DNA of 64,000 nt from Fluviibacter sp039805725 (GTDB taxonomy: Bacteria; Pseudomonadota; Gammaproteobacteria; Burkholderiales; Rhodocyclaceae): positions 19,616-83,615 of the forward strand of contig JBDLTT010000040.1 of assembly GCA_039805725.1 (NCBI GenBank), written 5' to 3'. The notes below the pieces were generated by a model. It was not told where the DNA came from. It ran no database searches and worked only from the letters and a program-made list of their open reading frames with translations. This document shows, one piece after another, positions 32,604 through 41,804 of this stretch. Within the stretch, counting starts at the first letter, position 1, and every line of letters begins with the position of its first letter. Both the position numbers and the translations under genes were made by a program.

Positions 32604-34936
32604 TGCTCATCAACGCCAAATTCACGATCCAGGCGGTTCATCCAGTAGGCGTAAATAGCGATCAGCAGTAGATAAACGATCAATGCGCCTTTAGCACCAA
32701 TCATGTAACCCAGCGGTAATCCGAGCAATATCCATTGATCCAGCCAGCGCGCAGCAAAACTGGCCACGAAGGTCACCATAAACCAGATACCAAGCAACAA
32801 AAGCGTTCCGGACAAGGTTTTGAGCCAATACCGGCGCTGCTGTTGGCGGAGGGAGTCTGGACCATGCCCCTCCTCGACACCCAGTCCACGGCTATAGAGA
32901 ATTCTCGGGTAGCGCAAACGTTCGATGAACTGCTGCGCTTCGGCGGACGGCGGCGATGTAAGCAGGCTGACCAAAATGTTGGTCAAGAACCCGGCCGGAA
33001 CGCCAAAGACGGCGGCTGCCGACGCCTCGATGCCGAACCAGGGATCCATACCGATACCGTACCAGCCTAGCCATGGAATACTGTCAAACCGGACGCGCGC
33101 GATGTAATACACCGTCAGCGCCAGGCCCACGATGATCCCGGCGATCGCGCCGTGACGATTGGCGCGCGGCCAGAAAATCGCCAAAACCAGCGCCGGAAAG
33201 AGCGCCGCGCCCGATAGCGAGAATGCCCACGCCACCATGTCGACCAGCGTCGCCGGTCGCTGCACCGCGATGGCGGCAGCGACAATGGCTACCGTCACCA
33301 ACACGGATTTCGAGACGATCAGCCGCCAGGACGAGGATGCATCGGGCCGCAACATCTTGAAATAAATATCGTGCGAAAACGCCGAGGTGATCGACAACAG
33401 CAATCCCTCCGATGTCGATAAGGCGGCCGCCAGGCCGCCGACCGCCACCATGCCGGAAATGACATACGGCAGACCGGCGATCTCGGGCGTGGCAAGCACA
33501 ATCACATCGGGGCTGATCGACAGTTCCGCCCACTGCATCAGATGGTCATGATTGATGTCGTCGAATGAGAAGAGACCGATGCGCGCCCAGGCACTGACCC
33601 ATGCCGGCATAGATTCAATCGGTGCGCCGATCAAATGTTGCATAACCTCCAGCTTGACGAAAATGGCGTAGGCCGGCGCCAGCAAAAAGACCAGCACCAC
33701 AAAGAACAAGGTCCAGAACACGGAGCGTCTGGCCTGACTGACGCTGGCGATACTGTAATAACGCATCAGCAAATGAGGCAGGGATGCCGTACCAATGGTC
33801 AGACAAAAAACGAGTGCCAGGAAATTGATGCGGCTGTGCGCATTGTCAGGCAGCGCAAAGGCTTTGAGATCATCCACCGGTGTTGCCGATCGACGTTTGG
33901 CTTCCCTGGCATCTGTTCGCCAAACGGCATGCGCTTCCTGGGCCGTCAGTGGCATTTGCCGTCGCTCTCGCTCTAGCTGAACGATATCGCGCGCAGGCGC
34001 ATCCGTCGCCTTCAACCGCTCGATTTTTTCCGTCAGATGCTTGCGCTCGTCGGCTAGCGATTGCGGCAATCCCTCAATTTTGGCTTCAAGAACTCGTGCC
34101 CGTTGCTCATAAAGCTGACGGACTGCAACCTCGTCGGGGCGGTTGAAAATCTCGTGTTCGAGCGTCACCAGTTGATGCATCGCCTCTGCATACAGCACGG
34201 GCGGTGCAGGCACACCCGTTTTATCAAATGCCAGGATGGTGATCGGGGTGATGTAAGCGATCAGCAGAATAACGTACTGTGCCGCCTGGGCGTGCATGAG
34301 CGCCCGCATGCCGCCGAGAAAAGAGCAAACCAGCACGCCGGCCAATCCGAGATAGACGCCGATTTCGAACTGCAGGGTAATGAATCGACTGGTGATGAGC
34401 CCAACGCCATAGACCTGCGCAACGACATAAATCAGCGAGGCGATGATGACCGCAAACGCCCCCAGCAATCGGATCGTCTGGCCGCCGTAACGTGCGGCCA
34501 AGAAATCGGGCAAGGTGTACTGTCCGAATTTACGCAAATAAGGCGCGAGTAACAGCGCCAGCAAGACATAGCCGCCGGTCCAGCCGATGACGAAGGCCAG
34601 CCCTTGATAACCTGACTGATAAAGCGCACCAGCCAGGCCAATAAAGGAGGCAGCCGACAGCCAGTCAGTACCGGCCGACAGGCCGGCATACATGGCGGGC
34701 ACGCGGCGGCCGGCCACAAAATATTCGGCGACATCGGAGGTGCGGGTAAAGAGCCCCACCAACGAAAATACCAGCAGCGTCAAGAAAAGAAAGACGTAAC
34801 CGATCCAGCGATCACTGAGCCCTTGGCTCTCAAGCCAACCCAGCACAAGAATTGACGCGACAAAGCCAACGGCAAATAGTGTCACGAATACTGCAGGGCC
34901 ATAGGCGCCGAGCAATAGCCGCAGTCGGTTTGCCAC
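32600..34936 (-). CDS. sodium/solute symporter, VC_2705-like (acetate-type)
   Basis: 778 residues, larger than the about 550 of ActP. SSS-family core with about 13 membrane segments, including GTDWLSAASFIGLAGALYQSG and TIGTASLPHLLMRYYSI. A hydrophilic insert of roughly 110 residues (about 255-365, rich in Glu/Arg, coiled-coil-like, AVRQLYEQRARVLEAKIEGL) interrupts the core. The gene starts at a GTG four bases after the DUF294 stop. The neighbourhood (acs, CrbS-like kinase) points to acetate or a related monocarboxylate. Substrate inferred. Confidence 0.85.
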   Translation of the reverse strand: MANRLRLLLGAYGPAVFVTLFAVGFVASILVLGWLESQGLSDRWIGYVFLFLTLLVFSLVGLFTRTSDVAEYFVAGRRVPAMYAGLSAGTDWLSAASFIGLAGALYQSGYQGLAFVIGWTGGYVLLALLLAPYLRKFGQYTLPDFLAARYGGQTIRLLGAFAVIIASLIYVVAQVYGVGLITSRFITLQFEIGVYLGLAGVLVCSFLGGMRALMHAQAAQYVILLIAYITPITILAFDKTGVPAPPVLYAEAMHQLVTLEHEIFNRPDEVAVRQLYEQRARVLEAKIEGLPQSLADERKHLTEKIERLKATDAPARDIVQLERERRQMPLTAQEAHAVWRTDAREAKRRSATPVDDLKAFALPDNAHSRINFLALVFCLTIGTASLPHLLMRYYSIASVSQARRSVFWTLFFVVLVFLLAPAYAIFVKLEVMQHLIGAPIESMPAWVSAWARIGLFSFDDINHDHLMQWAELSISPDVIVLATPEIAGLPYVISGMVAVGGLAAALSTSEGLLLSITSAFSHDIYFKMLRPDASSSWRLIVSKSVLVTVAIVAAAIAVQRPATLVDMVAWAFSLSGAALFPALVLAIFWPRANRHGAIAGIIVGLALTVYYIARVRFDSIPWLGWYGIGMDPWFGIEASAAAVFGVPAGFLTNILVSLLTSPPSAEAQQFIERLRYPRILYSRGLGVEEGHGPDSLRQQQRRYWLKTLSGTLLLLGIWFMVTFVASFAARWLDQWILLGLPLGYMIGAKGALIVYLLLIAIYAYWMNRLDREFGVDEQ

Positions 34937-34940
34937 CCTT

Positions 34941-36008
34941 TTAGATCCGATAGGTCAGCTTCAGGCGCTGCTGAAGACGCTTGGCCTGTTTCAGACCCTC
35001 ACGGAGTACCGCCTCGTCATAAGTGCTGAGCTCTTCCGGATGCAGATGGTTATCCGGTTTGATGCCTTCGGTCATAGCACGATGCTGGTGGTTCAAACGT
35101 AGTCGCTGGAGTTCGGACATTGCCTGTAACGCAGCCGACACATCAAGTTCAGACATGCCGAACTTTTGTCCGGCTTGCAAAAAACGGGTACGGGTACTGG
35201 CCGACTTCACACCGTGCGCTAGCCCGATGATGCGACCCACATCGACAAAAATTCGGATACCGTACTTTTTAATGTCGACAAACTTTTCTTTGCCCTCCTT
35301 TTCCATGACCACATCCCCGGTAAAACCGATGGGTGGTTCGGCGGCCAGTGCATTGGTGGCCATCAGGCGCAGGAAGGTTTCTGCCGAGGGCGCCCAGCGC
35401 GCCAGCATTTCACGCAATGGGTCGACCATCGAAAAATCGCCATAGAGGGGGCGCACATCGAAGAAGATCGACGCATTGAGCAAGGCCGAGGGCTCTGGCT
35501 TGTGGATCCAGTCAAAGAAGAGCGCCTTCCATTCGTCTTCTGATCGGCACCAGGCCGGATTTCCCGCCATGATGTCACCGGAACACAACGTGAAGCCACA
35601 ATCGGCCAGCCGCTGATTGGTTCGCTTAGCAAATGGCAGAAACACTTCACGTAAGAGATCGGCTTCGCGTTCATCGGAGGCTGAAAAAATCAGGCCATTG
35701 TCCTGGTCGGTGACCAACGTTTGCTCGTGTCGCCCTTCCGAGCCCAGACCAATCCAGCACCAGTTGGCCGCCGGCAAACGTGCTTCTTCAGCAGTGATGG
35801 CAACGACACGTGCAGCCAGCGCGTCGTTCAGCCATGAAATGCCGTAGGTCGCCAGCGCCCCCGTTAGCCCATCATCGAGAAAGGTCTGATCAATCCGCTG
35901 TGCCTCTTCTGCCAAAGGCAGCAAAGCCGACATGCTGCTGGTTTTTTCAATTTTGGCCGCCAGCGTCTGTGCGCGATTGACGGCAAAGGTGTTATCGCCG
36001 AAATTCAT
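34941..36008 (-). CDS. DUF294 putative nucleotidyltransferase
   Basis: 355 residues. The nucleotidyltransferase motif WIGLGSEGRHEQTLVTDQDN matches the GlnD-type signature, and the C-terminal half is the DUF294_C substrate-binding-like region (SGDIMAGNPAWCRSEDEWKA; LNASIFFDVRPLYGDF). Most relatives have N-terminal cNMP-binding and CBS domains; here only about 75 helical residues precede the catalytic domain. One base separates it from the exonuclease stop. Its target protein is unknown; the neighbouring symporter or receiver are candidates (inference). Confidence 0.85.
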   Translation of the reverse strand: MNFGDNTFAVNRAQTLAAKIEKTSSMSALLPLAEEAQRIDQTFLDDGLTGALATYGISWLNDALAARVVAITAEEARLPAANWCWIGLGSEGRHEQTLVTDQDNGLIFSASDEREADLLREVFLPFAKRTNQRLADCGFTLCSGDIMAGNPAWCRSEDEWKALFFDWIHKPEPSALLNASIFFDVRPLYGDFSMVDPLREMLARWAPSAETFLRLMATNALAAEPPIGFTGDVVMEKEGKEKFVDIKKYGIRIFVDVGRIIGLAHGVKSASTRTRFLQAGQKFGMSELDVSAALQAMSELQRLRLNHQHRAMTEGIKPDNHLHPEELSTYDEAVLREGLKQAKRLQQRLKLTYRI

Positions 36009-36009
36009 G

Positions 36010-38184
36010 TCAATACTTCACTTGAGCAAAATAGGTTTTCTGAGAGGCTTCGATGGCCTGACCGAGTGTCGTGATGCCACGATCGGCCAGCGCAGGCAAC
36101 AATCGTACAAACACCTGAGCGGTCGCAGTTGCATCTGCAAGCGCGTTATGGCGCTGATCCATATGGATTCCAAGGCGCTGCATGATCGCCTCGAGGCTAT
36201 GGCTCTCCTGGTTCGGATGCGCCACCGCAGACAACAACAGGGTATCGAGTACCGGTTGATCAAAACGCAGGCCCAGGGTGGCCTCCTTGATCTCGAGGAA
36301 ACGCATATCGAATGCGACGTTGTGACCTACCAACACCGTATCCGCACAGAAATCATGGAAGGCCGGCAACACCTGATCAATCGTCGGTTGACCCAGCAGC
36401 ACACTGTCGGTGATGCCGTGAATCGCCATACTCGCCGCCTTGAGGGGTATGCGGGGATCAACCAGCTGATCGAAATGTTCCTGCTGCAACAGCCGACCAT
36501 TGAGAATGCGCAACGCACCAATCTGGATAATTTCATCGCCGTTGCCCGGCTCCAGGCCGGTAGTTTCGGTATCAAAGACCGTATAGACCAGATCAGTCAG
36601 TGGACGCTCCAGATCCACCTGACCGAGCGGCCGGTCAAAGAGATCGAAGTCGTAATATTCAGGGCGTGAATCGCCATCGCGTACGATCAGTTCGACACGC
36701 TCATCCGGTGAGGCACGCGGGATGAGCAAACGCAGCGATGCCTGATTCGCCGCACGCTGTCGTTGATACCAGATCTCGCCCCCATGCCGATCCAGCACTT
36801 CGCGCAGGGTGGGCGGGTTGACGCCGTGTCCATCGCGCATCGGCTCAATTTCCCAAGACAATACCGTCTCTGAGGACATCGACAAACCCAGCCAGAGTAG
36901 ATCGATGTGTACAAAACGTTCGTCGCTACCCAAAGCGAGTGTCAGCGAACGAACCTCACCACTTTCTTCAATACGTGACGCCAGGAAGGTGAGTGCCGAT
37001 ACCAATGCAAAGCTGTCTGCCCGCACCCAAAGCGCTTCGGGTGTATCCGTTTGCAGGTTAACAGGAATCTTCAGCCGGGATTCGATCCGGCGGCTCGCCG
37101 CTTCCAGTATATCGGCCGCCATCATGTCATCCAGCGGCCAGTTCTGACGCAGCGAATCGGCGACTGTTTTAAGTGTCATATCCAGACGTTCGCTCATGCG
37201 CTTCACTTCTGACGACAAGACCCCGATAAACCGGTCACGATCCTGCGGTGCCATCTCGGGGTTGTCAGCCAGCATTTCCACTGCGGCGCGCAGCGTGCCC
37301 AGCGATGCACGACTCCCCTCCGTTAGCTCACCCAGGGCAGCATCACGTTTGGCATCTTGCTCCAGAGCACGCGTGATATTTTCAATGAGCAGAATGTAGC
37401 CTGAGGCCGTCTGTATCCCTTCCAACTCCCGTAACACGGGCGCGATCTGCACGCGGATCAATTGGCTGCTATCGGTCGTTGTTACAAAGTTGGCGATAGC
37501 ATGGCGATTACCCCGCTCCAACTGGATACGAATCGTTTCCCGCGCGTAATCGACCTGGCTGGCCTCAAGAATCGAGCTAATGGAACGCCCCAACCCAATC
37601 AGCGCACCACTCGAAACCGAAGTCGGCCCCTTGGCCAGCGACTCGAACATAAATCGTGCACGATTGTTATAGAGCAGAATTCGCCCGTCCAGATTACAAA
37701 CCACGACAGCCTGCGCCAACTCAGACATCAGTGCTGCCAGACGATTCTTTTCTTCTTCGACATTACTCTTGGCTTTGGCAACCTGGGCTTCTACGTCATC
37801 GATATAGGCATCACGCTGGGTTGCCAGATCGTTAATCGCGCGCACCAGCTCACGGAGCTCTGGTGGGCCCTCTTCCGTAATACGAAAGGAGCGATTCGAG
37901 CCCAGCATCAGGCGCAATTCTTCGACCATCGCCGCCATTCCCGTCACATAACGGTTAAACAGGCGGCGAACCAGGGCGAGACCCAGAACAAACCCCGTTG
38001 CTGTCAGAACACCGCCTAACGGCACCTGGGGCAATAAATGCTGAACCAGTACCTCACGCATACCGGGGGATGCACCAGCCCAGATCAATACAGAGGTCAG
38101 TAGGAAGGGGCCCGTCATCAACATGCCGAGCACCAACACAGCAAGGACGAAACGCCACTTGGCCTTTAGATCACGCAAAAACAT
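36010..38184 (-). CDS. membrane-anchored degenerate histidine kinase fused to a DnaQ-type exonuclease
   Basis: 724 residues. Two membrane segments (about 13-36, 56-72), a HAMP-like/coiled-coil region (73-150), a PAS-like domain (about 150-270), a DHp-like helix pair (about 285-340) and an ATPase-like remnant (about 345-490) precede a DEDDh 3'-5' exonuclease domain (about 530-700). The phospho-acceptor position reads EGSRASLGTL instead of the usual HELRTPL, so no His. The N and G boxes are absent, although DRHGGEIWYQRQ survives. Exonuclease residues are intact: FDTETTG, GHNVAFDMRF, HNALADA. It lies between the receiver and DUF294 genes. Nuclease substrate unknown. Confidence 0.88.
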   Translation of the reverse strand: MFLRDLKAKWRFVLAVLVLGMLMTGPFLLTSVLIWAGASPGMREVLVQHLLPQVPLGGVLTATGFVLGLALVRRLFNRYVTGMAAMVEELRLMLGSNRSFRITEEGPPELRELVRAINDLATQRDAYIDDVEAQVAKAKSNVEEEKNRLAALMSELAQAVVVCNLDGRILLYNNRARFMFESLAKGPTSVSSGALIGLGRSISSILEASQVDYARETIRIQLERGNRHAIANFVTTTDSSQLIRVQIAPVLRELEGIQTASGYILLIENITRALEQDAKRDAALGELTEGSRASLGTLRAAVEMLADNPEMAPQDRDRFIGVLSSEVKRMSERLDMTLKTVADSLRQNWPLDDMMAADILEAASRRIESRLKIPVNLQTDTPEALWVRADSFALVSALTFLASRIEESGEVRSLTLALGSDERFVHIDLLWLGLSMSSETVLSWEIEPMRDGHGVNPPTLREVLDRHGGEIWYQRQRAANQASLRLLIPRASPDERVELIVRDGDSRPEYYDFDLFDRPLGQVDLERPLTDLVYTVFDTETTGLEPGNGDEIIQIGALRILNGRLLQQEHFDQLVDPRIPLKAASMAIHGITDSVLLGQPTIDQVLPAFHDFCADTVLVGHNVAFDMRFLEIKEATLGLRFDQPVLDTLLLSAVAHPNQESHSLEAIMQRLGIHMDQRHNALADATATAQVFVRLLPALADRGITTLGQAIEASQKTYFAQVKY

Positions 38185-38252
38185 GGGCTATCCCTATCAC
38201 TACATTTACCTCAAACTGTTTAATTATGCGCTTTCTTGCATGCGCTTAACAG

Positions 38253-38618
38253 TCAGGCCAGCACCTCGCGGATCTTAACCACCAGATCCTTGGTAGAAAA
38301 CGGCTTCAGCATATAGGCATCGGCGCCAAGCGCCAGCCCCTTGGCTTGCTCCGTATCGCGTCCCTTGGCGGTGAGCATAATGATTTTGAGTGATGCCAGC
38401 GACGTATCGGCTCGCAGAATCTCGCAAACCTCGAACCCGGATTTCTTGGGCATCATCACGTCGAGCAATACCAGGTCGGGGTTAAAGCTGCGGACTTTAT
38501 CAATCGCCGCATCACCATCCCCGGCAGTATCAATTTGGAAACCTTCCTTCTTGAGCAGAAACTCTAGTGACATCACGATATTAGGTTCATCGTCGACAAT
38601 GAGGATCTTATGGGTCAT
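38253..38618 (-). CDS. stand-alone response regulator receiver
   Basis: 121 residues from the ATG at 38618, with AAGGAG upstream; the in-frame extension is not receiver-like. CheY-like fold with acidic pocket ILIVDDEPN, phospho-acceptor Asp in LVLLDVMMPKKSG, switch Thr in IIMLTAKG and the Lys in MLKPFSTKDL. There is no DNA-binding or other output domain, unlike CrbR, which has a LuxR-type helix-turn-helix. It starts 16 bases after the kinase stop and is its probable partner. Confidence 0.93.
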   Translation of the reverse strand: MTHKILIVDDEPNIVMSLEFLLKKEGFQIDTAGDGDAAIDKVRSFNPDLVLLDVMMPKKSGFEVCEILRADTSLASLKIIMLTAKGRDTEQAKGLALGADAYMLKPFSTKDLVVKIREVLA

Positions 38619-38634
38619 CGCAGTCTCCTTGGCG

Positions 38635-41388
38635 TCATGCATCTGACAATGGAATGGTAAAGAGGAAGGTGGAGCCGGATTCGATCTCATCGCCAGCGGC
38701 AGTGGTGCCGCCCGTCGTGCTCTCAACCCAGAGTTTGCCACCAAAGTGTTCAATAATTTCTCGGCTAATCGGCAGCCCAAGCCCGGTACCCTGGGGCTTA
38801 TCGGTCATGGTATTGCCGCCCTGGCGAAATCGTTCGAAGATGATTTCCTGATAAGCCTCCGGGATACCGGGGCCGTTATCATGTACTGCCACGATGGCAA
38901 AACCATTACTGCGGCTCAGGCGCACCGTGATACGACCGTTGCCTTCCGGTACGAACTTCACGGCATTAGACAATAGGTTGATGATCACCTGCTTGATTCG
39001 GTCCCGATCCACATCCACCAGCACCGGCAGATTATCTTCTGGCAGGGTGATCACACAGTCCGCACCGCGTGTCCGGAAGAGCTGACCCAGAGACGCTGCT
39101 GTCTCGTCAACCAGTTCACGCAAATCCAGTTGCTCAACCAGCCAATCGACCCGACCGGACTCCAGCTTGGCAAAATCGAGAATCTGGTTGATCAGCCGGG
39201 TCAGACGCTCGGCCTCCCCGACGATGATGCCCAGAAACCGCGTACGGTCCTCTTCTGCCATCTCCGGGTCGGCGTGCAGCATCTCGGAAAACGCACGAAT
39301 CGAGGTCAATGGTGTGCGCAGTTCATGGGTCACCGTCGACATAAAGTCGTCTTTCAGCCGATCAACTTCCATCAACTTATCATTGGCGGCACGCAGTTCA
39401 CGACTCGCTTCTTCCAGCTCTGCCGATTTGCGTTCCAGTTCCCGCGAGTGCGCACGCACCTGAGAAGCCTCATCCAGAATGTTCAGCACCTCATCAAAAC
39501 CGAGCTCTTCTTCCTGAACGACAGAACTGACCATCACATGGGCGCTGGCAGAGCCAATCGTACCGGCCAACTGTGTTTCTGCAAACATCACAAAATCAGC
39601 ATCCGCTTTGAGTTCGCCAATTTTGCCAATCCCACGATCCTTGGCGTAGCGCTGCAATCGACTCTGCGCCTGTTTGGGTCCCAGAAAACGCTTAAGCAAC
39701 TCGATCAGGGAGTCTGCAGAGGCCGTACCACGCCATATTTTTGGCGCGAGCGATACCGAACTGTTGATGTTGACGAATTGACTGGCTGTTGCTAATTCAT
39801 TGGCATTCTGTCGGGTCAGCATGGAGACAATCACATATCCACCCAGGTTGAATAGGAGGCTCCAGAACAGCGAGTGTGCGATCGGATCCAGGGTTGTTAG
39901 ACCAAACAAACCATGCGCCGCCAAGCCATCGATGCCCCACGGCCCTTGCGTAATGAAATCACTTGCGATCCAGCCTGATTTACCAAATGAGGGTAACAGC
40001 GCCGTATAGAGCCAGACGGCAAACCCCAACAGCAGCCCGACCATCGCTCCCTGCCGATTACCTTCTTTCCAGTACATACCCCCCAACAGCGATGGTGCAA
40101 ATTGTGCGACCGCCAGAAACGAGATGAGTCCAATCGATACGAGCGCGTACGCCTCACCGGCAAAGCGGAAATAGAGGTAGCCCAGAAAGAGCAGAAACAC
40201 AATGGTGCAGCGACGAATCAACATGATCACGCCGCTCAGATCTTTACGGGTCGTGAAATCGAAGCGGCCATGCAGCAGAATTGGCATCACCAGGTCATTG
40301 GAAACCATGGTCGCCAGGGCGATCGTCTCTACAATCACCATACCGGTTGCCGCCGACAACCCCCCCAGGAAGGCCAACATCGCCATCGCATTGGTACCCT
40401 CGGCGAGTGGCATGGTCAGAACCAGGGTGTCTGCTTCGAAAGCTTGTCCATTGAACTGAATCAGTCCCGCCAGCGCAATCGGTAAGACAAATATATTGAT
40501 CAGCAAAAGATAAAGCGGAAACATCCAGACCGCCCGCCGCATATGTGTTTCATCAACGTTTTCTACAACCGTAATCTGGAACTGCCGAGGCAACATCAGA
40601 ATGGCCAAGCCGGAAAGTAATGTCAGCGCAAACCAGTTACCAAAATTAATCGATTCCGGCTGTAACAAACGGGCAATTGCCGGAATGGCCTCAGCGCGGG
40701 CGAAAAGGTCACCAAAACCGTCGTTCAGATACCAGACCACATAGGCGCCGACGGCAAGGAAGGCAATGAGCTTGAAAACAGATTCAAACGCGATGGCCAG
40801 CACCATGCCCTCATGGCGCTCGGTCACATCCAGATGACGCGTACCAAAAACAATCGTAAACGCCGCCAGAATGATGGCAATCACCGCTGTCGAATCCGGC
40901 ATGAACGCCAGTGATTCCAACGCATCCGGAATCAAGGCCTGCGCATCGTCCGGGAACAAGATCTTGAGGCTATAGGAAATCGCCTTCAATTGCAGCGCGA
41001 TATAGGGAATAATCCCCACCACGGCAATCACGGTCACCAGTCCCGCCAGCAACTGGCTCTTGCCGTAGCGCGCCGCAATAAAATCAGCGATCGACGTCAG
41101 GCGCAACGTTTTGCTCACGCGGATCATCTTGAGAATGACGGCCGCAAACAGGAACATGATCGTCGGGCCGAGATAAATGGTCAGGAAGCTAAAACCACCC
41201 GTGGTAGCGCGCCCCACGCTACCGTAAAAGGTCCACGATGTGCAGTACACAGCGATCGCTAAGGCGTAAACCGTCGATGTAATCACCGAACGCCCGGCAT
41301 CCGCACGACGATCGCCGAAGCGGGCAACGGCAAACAAAAGACCCAGATAGACAAAGGTCAACAGCGCGACGACCCATGTTGCAATCAT
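38635..41388 (-). CDS. CrbS-like sensor: sodium/solute symporter fused to histidine kinase
   Basis: 917 residues from the ATG at 41388. The N-terminal about 520 residues form an SSS-type transporter domain of about 13 membrane segments (early region CTSWTFYGSVGRATTGG). A linker and coiled coil lead to a complete kinase: H-box THELRTPLTS (His688), N-box NLLSNAVKF, G1 DNGPGIPEAY, F-box FERFRQG and G2 GTGLGLPI. CrbS-type sensors control acs in Vibrio and Pseudomonas; acs lies just upstream on the same strand. The start overlaps the small membrane protein stop by four bases. Confidence 0.92.
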   Translation of the reverse strand: MIATWVVALLTFVYLGLLFAVARFGDRRADAGRSVITSTVYALAIAVYCTSWTFYGSVGRATTGGFSFLTIYLGPTIMFLFAAVILKMIRVSKTLRLTSIADFIAARYGKSQLLAGLVTVIAVVGIIPYIALQLKAISYSLKILFPDDAQALIPDALESLAFMPDSTAVIAIILAAFTIVFGTRHLDVTERHEGMVLAIAFESVFKLIAFLAVGAYVVWYLNDGFGDLFARAEAIPAIARLLQPESINFGNWFALTLLSGLAILMLPRQFQITVVENVDETHMRRAVWMFPLYLLLINIFVLPIALAGLIQFNGQAFEADTLVLTMPLAEGTNAMAMLAFLGGLSAATGMVIVETIALATMVSNDLVMPILLHGRFDFTTRKDLSGVIMLIRRCTIVFLLFLGYLYFRFAGEAYALVSIGLISFLAVAQFAPSLLGGMYWKEGNRQGAMVGLLLGFAVWLYTALLPSFGKSGWIASDFITQGPWGIDGLAAHGLFGLTTLDPIAHSLFWSLLFNLGGYVIVSMLTRQNANELATASQFVNINSSVSLAPKIWRGTASADSLIELLKRFLGPKQAQSRLQRYAKDRGIGKIGELKADADFVMFAETQLAGTIGSASAHVMVSSVVQEEELGFDEVLNILDEASQVRAHSRELERKSAELEEASRELRAANDKLMEVDRLKDDFMSTVTHELRTPLTSIRAFSEMLHADPEMAEEDRTRFLGIIVGEAERLTRLINQILDFAKLESGRVDWLVEQLDLRELVDETAASLGQLFRTRGADCVITLPEDNLPVLVDVDRDRIKQVIINLLSNAVKFVPEGNGRITVRLSRSNGFAIVAVHDNGPGIPEAYQEIIFERFRQGGNTMTDKPQGTGLGLPISREIIEHFGGKLWVESTTGGTTAAGDEIESGSTFLFTIPLSDA

Positions 41389-41618
41389 GACGTGCCCCGG
41401 TCGACGTTTGATTTGAGCTGCCCACTGGTCGACGGCTCGGTGATGCGGCGCGCGATGAGAATCACCGCCAACCACCATACAAAGAGAAGCACATAAAGTA
41501 ACGGCCAATCACCCACACTACCGCGATACAGCGAAAGCAATGGGTAATTGAATACCAGCAGAGACACAAAGCCGATGACCCCCAGCTTGAGCAAGGTCTT
41601 CTGCATGGCTTTGGGCAT
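41385..41618 (-). CDS. small two-helix membrane protein ahead of the CrbS-like kinase
   Basis: 77 residues, two membrane helices (GVIGFVSLLVFNYPLLSL; LLYVLLFVWWLAVILIARRI) and a polar tail. The layout resembles small accessory subunits that accompany SSS transporters (DUF4212/DUF3311-like). The ribosome binding site TAAGGAG is strong, and it overlaps the kinase start by four bases. It is likely a companion of the sensor's transporter domain (inference). Confidence 0.7.
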   Translation of the reverse strand: MPKAMQKTLLKLGVIGFVSLLVFNYPLLSLYRGSVGDWPLLYVLLFVWWLAVILIARRITEPSTSGQLKSNVDRGTS

Positions 41619-41647
41619 GTCAACTCCTTACGAACTAAAGTGCTTAA

Positions 41648-41685
41648 AGAGAAAAACCGGCGCAGACTCCCGCGCCGGTTTCTCT
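41648..41685 (-). terminator. terminator after acs
   Basis: AGAGAAAAACCGGCGC (41648-41663) and GCGCCGGTTTCTCT (41672-41685) form a long stem with an 8-base loop. On the minus strand the 3' arm carries a short T-run. It separates acs from the small membrane protein and kinase, which therefore need read-through or their own promoter. Confidence 0.7.
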
Positions 41686-41773
41686 GTCAATCATTGGCTG
41701 ATTTCTGATGATCAGCTCAAAATCCGGCTTTCACCGGTGTCGCGAGCCACCCTCCTCCTGAATGATCGCGACG

Positions 41774-41795
41774 GGAGCGCCGGTACCGGCGCTCC
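41774..41795. repeat. 22-bp perfect palindrome after the acs stop
   Basis: The 11-base half GGAGCGCCGGT is followed directly by its reverse complement. It lies nine bases beyond the acs stop, upstream of the terminator at 41648-41685. It could be a 3'-end stabiliser or a REP-like element; no second copy was noticed in this window. Confidence 0.6.
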
Positions 41796-41804
41796 TGATC
41801 CCGC

